The notes under the pieces were generated by a model. That model worked only from the letters and a program-made list of their open reading frames with translations, was not told the DNA's origin and did not search any database. From an uncultured Collinsella sp. (GTDB lineage Bacteria > Actinomycetota > Coriobacteriia > Coriobacteriales > Coriobacteriaceae), in the NCBI GenBank assembly GCA_900546825.1, contig UREE01000027.1, forward strand, positions 1 through 24,388: 24,388 bases of DNA. Direction: 5' to 3'. A program made the position numbers and the translations under genes. The first letter of the stretch is position 1. The number at the start of each line of letters is the position of its first letter. Below, one piece after another: positions 22,086-24,388 of the stretch.

Positions 22086-24388
22086 TTAAGCGAAGTAGGC
22101 CACGCCGCTCTCAAAGATCGGCATGAACTTATCGCCGGGGACATGCTCGGGCACGTTGCGGTACAGGTTGTCGCCGCGACGCTCGGCATGGCCCATCTTG
22201 CCCAGGACGCGGCCGTCGGGGCTCGTGATGCCCTCGATGGCGAGTGCGGAGCCGTTGGGGTTGACGGAGAGATCCATGCTGGGCTTGCCGTCCTCGCCCA
22301 CGTACTGCGTGGCGACCTGGCCGTTGACGATCAGCTGGGCGAGCACTTCGTCATTGGCGACAAAGCGGCCCTCGCCGTGGCTGATGGCGACGGTGTAGGG
22401 GTCGTCCAGGCTGCACTGCGACAGCCACGGGGACAGGTTGGACGAGATGCGGGTGCGCACCAGACGGCTCTGGTGGCGACCGATGGTGTTGAACGTCAAC
22501 GTGGGCGCATCGGGCGTGGCGTCGACGATGTCGCCGTAGGGCACCAGGCCGAGCTTGATCAGGGCCTGGAAGCCGTTGCAGATGCCCAGCATCAGGCCAT
22601 CGCGGGCCTTGAGCAGGTCGCGGACTGCCTCGGTGACCTCGGGAGCGCGGAAGAACGCCGTGATGAACTTGGCAGAGCCGTCGGGCTCGTCGCCGCCCGA
22701 GAAGCCGCCGGGGATCATAACGATCTGGCTTGCACGGATGCGGCGGGCAAGCTCGTGGGTGCTCTCGGCGACGGCCTCGGGCGTGAGGTTGTTGATCACG
22801 AAGGTGTCGGCCTCGGCACCGGCGGCACGGAAGGCGCGGGCGCTGTCGTACTCGCAGTTGTTGCCGGGGAACACGGGGATGATCACGCGCGGGCGGGCGA
22901 TCTTGGCGCCGCCGTACACGTGGATATCCTTGGCGCGGAAGTCGATGGTCTCGACCTCGGGGGTCTCGCCGGCGCTGCGGTAGGTGAAGACGCCCTCGAT
23001 GCCGCTCTCCCAGGCCTCCTGGAGCTCGGCGAGCTCGATGACCTCGGAGCCGGTGTCGATGACATAGCCCTCGACGGTGGTGCCCAGGGGCTCGACGACA
23101 ACGCCGTCGGCGACCTCGGGCAGCTCGGCATCCTCGGCGAGCTCGACAATAAAGCTGCCGTAGAGCGGGGTGAAGAGGCTCTCCACGTCTACATCCTCGG
23201 CAAGCTCGATACCGATCTGGTTACCGACGCACATCTTAAAGAGGCTCTCGGCGCCGCAGCCGTAGCCGGGCGTGGAGACGGCCAGGGCGTCGCCGGTAGC
23301 GGTGAGCGCCTCGACGGCGTCAAACGCTGCGAGCAGCTGCTGAGCATCGGGGCGGTAGTCCTCGCCATAGATGGCGGGGGCGATGCGGACGACGCGGTGC
23401 GTGAGGCCCTTGAACTCGGGCGAGACGGCGCGGGCGGCCTTGCCCACGGCGACGGCGAAGCTGATCAGGGTCGGCGGAACGTTGAGCTCGCCGGCCTCGT
23501 CCTCAAACGAACCGCTCATGGAGTCCTTGCCGCCGATGGCGCCGGCACCCAGGTCGACCTGGGCCATAAGGGCACCCAGGACGGCAGCCATGGGCTTGCC
23601 CCAGCGCTCGGCCTCGGTGCGCAGGCGCTCGAAGTACTCCTGGAAGGAGAGGTAGGTGCGCTTGTGCTCAAAGCCGGCGGCAACGAGCTTGGCGATGGAC
23701 TCGACCACGGACAGGTAGGCGCCCGCAAACTGGTCGGCCTCCATCAGATAGGGGTTGAAGCCCCATGCCATGGCGCTCGCCGTGGTGGTCTCGCCGTCCA
23801 CGGGGAACTTGGCGACCATGGCCGAGCTCGGGGTGAGCTGCGTCTTGCCGCCAAAAGGCATAAGCACGGTCGCGGCGCCGATGGTGGAGTCGAAGCGCTC
23901 GGAAAGGCCCTTGTTGGAAGCGACGTTGAGGTCGGTGACGAGCGAGGTCATGCGCTCGGCGAGCGTGGTACCGGCCCAGCTGGGCTGCCACACACTGCGG
24001 GCGCAGACGTGGGCGACCTGGTGCTTGGGCGCACCGTTGGAGTTGAGGAACTCGCGGGACAGATCGACGATGGCGACGCCGTTCCAGGCCATGCGCATGC
24101 GCGGCTCGGCGGTAACCTCGGCGATAACGGTCGCCTCCAGGTTCTCCTCGGCGGCGTAGCCCATGAACTCCTCGACGTCACCGTCGGCGACGGCGCAGGC
24201 CATGCGCTCCTGGGATTCAGAGATGGCGAGCTCGGTGCCGTCAAGACCGTCGTACTTCTTGGTCACGGTATCAAGGTCGACATACAGGCCGTCGGCAAGC
24301 TCGCCTACAGCGACCGAGACACCGCCGGCGCCAAAGTCGTTGCAGCGCTTGATCATCTTGCAGGCGTCCTCGCGGCGGAACAGGCGCT
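22086..24388 (-). CDS. purL: Phosphoribosylformylglycinamidine synthase, single-chain PurL with fused glutaminase (5' end outside the window)
   Basis: The last about 766 residues are visible; the frame stays open to the window edge, reading RLFRREDACKMIKRCNDFGAG at the boundary. The first part is the ATP-grasp-unrelated PurM-like synthetase region (CNDFGAGGVSVAVGELADG, GGKDSMSG). The last about 260 residues are a class I glutamine amidotransferase domain, with FPGNNCEYDSARAF, the nucleophile cysteine in GICNGFQAL, SHGEGRF and the histidine/glutamate pair in GHAERRGDN. The enzyme makes FGAM from FGAR, glutamine and ATP in purine synthesis. The single-chain form without separate PurQ and PurS fits the type common in clostridia and coriobacteria. 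A strong terminator follows. Confidence 0.95.
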   Translation of the reverse strand, partial: RLFRREDACKMIKRCNDFGAGGVSVAVGELADGLYVDLDTVTKKYDGLDGTELAISESQERMACAVADGDVEEFMGYAAEENLEATVIAEVTAEPRMRMAWNGVAIVDLSREFLNSNGAPKHQVAHVCARSVWQPSWAGTTLAERMTSLVTDLNVASNKGLSERFDSTIGAATVLMPFGGKTQLTPSSAMVAKFPVDGETTTASAMAWGFNPYLMEADQFAGAYLSVVESIAKLVAAGFEHKRTYLSFQEYFERLRTEAERWGKPMAAVLGALMAQVDLGAGAIGGKDSMSGSFEDEAGELNVPPTLISFAVAVGKAARAVSPEFKGLTHRVVRIAPAIYGEDYRPDAQQLLAAFDAVEALTATGDALAVSTPGYGCGAESLFKMCVGNQIGIELAEDVDVESLFTPLYGSFIVELAEDAELPEVADGVVVEPLGTTVEGYVIDTGSEVIELAELQEAWESGIEGVFTYRSAGETPEVETIDFRAKDIHVYGGAKIARPRVIIPVFPGNNCEYDSARAFRAAGAEADTFVINNLTPEAVAESTHELARRIRASQIVMIPGGFSGGDEPDGSAKFITAFFRAPEVTEAVRDLLKARDGLMLGICNGFQALIKLGLVPYGDIVDATPDAPTLTFNTIGRHQSRLVRTRISSNLSPWLSQCSLDDPYTVAISHGEGRFVANDEVLAQLIVNGQVATQYVGEDGKPSMDLSVNPNGSALAIEGITSPDGRVLGKMGHAERRGDNLYRNVPEHVPGDKFMPIFESGVAYFA

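Noticed and set aside
1..24388. tRNA genes, CRISPR repeats, insertion sequences or phage integration sites
   Set aside because: No cloverleaf-like block, regularly spaced repeat, transposase or integrase frame was seen when reading both strands; a dedicated scan would be needed to be certain.

Overview
The window reads as chromosomal DNA from a high-GC anaerobic actinobacterium of the class Coriobacteriia, most likely Collinsella or a close relative. This is inferred from base composition and codon use, frequent GTG starts, a one-piece clostridial-type PurL with a fused amidotransferase domain, an electron-confurcating lactate dehydrogenase and a sortase-type anchor with an LAQTG motif. No rRNA, tRNA, CRISPR array, transposase or integrase was seen.

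Region by region: (1) 1-2757, plus strand: the 3' part of an Elp3-type radical SAM/acetyltransferase tRNA-modifying enzyme, followed with no gap by a membrane-anchored spermidine-synthase-fold methyltransferase-like protein. (2) 2785-8403, minus strand: a three-gene operon encoding a TerB_N/TerB_C protein, a BrxD-like P-loop ATPase and an Lhr-like DEVH helicase. This is the composition of the anti-phage system Shango (SngA, SngB, SngC). A near-perfect Gram-positive/actinobacterial LexA (SOS) box lies in its promoter, and a hairpin element separates sngB from sngC. (3) 8491-9207, minus strand: a DUF554 membrane protein. (4) 9326-12532, minus strand: a five-gene cell-surface locus with a small DUF559-like cytoplasmic protein, a membrane-anchored protein, a secreted protein, a tiny sortase-anchored protein with an LAQTG motif and a large cysteine-rich secreted protein. 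(5) 12533-12878: a 346-nt divergent intergenic region with repeated GTCAA/TTGAC boxes. (6) 12879-16504, plus strand: lactate dehydrogenase-EtfB-EtfA (lctD-lctB-lctC), with two 4Fe-4S motifs on EtfA. (7) 16501-17313, minus strand: an HD-domain phosphohydrolase whose stop codon is interlocked with that of lctC. (8) 17440-18445, plus strand: azlC-azlD branched-chain amino acid exporter. (9) 18596-19618, plus strand: a KdgT-type 2-keto-3-deoxygluconate permease with two strong hairpins after it. (10) 19809-20951, plus strand: a membrane GGDEF diguanylate cyclase. (11) 21051-21986, minus strand: an EamA-family transporter. (12) 22086-24388, minus strand: the 3' part of purL, which ends in an excellent intrinsic terminator.

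The most notable content is the apparently complete, probably damage-inducible Shango-like cassette sitting among housekeeping genes. Next are the surface-protein operon, which I could not assign to a known pathway, and the elp3-methyltransferase pair. Metabolically the window suggests a fermenter that can oxidise lactate by confurcation, exports branched-chain amino acids, imports a pectin/uronate breakdown product and uses cyclic di-GMP.
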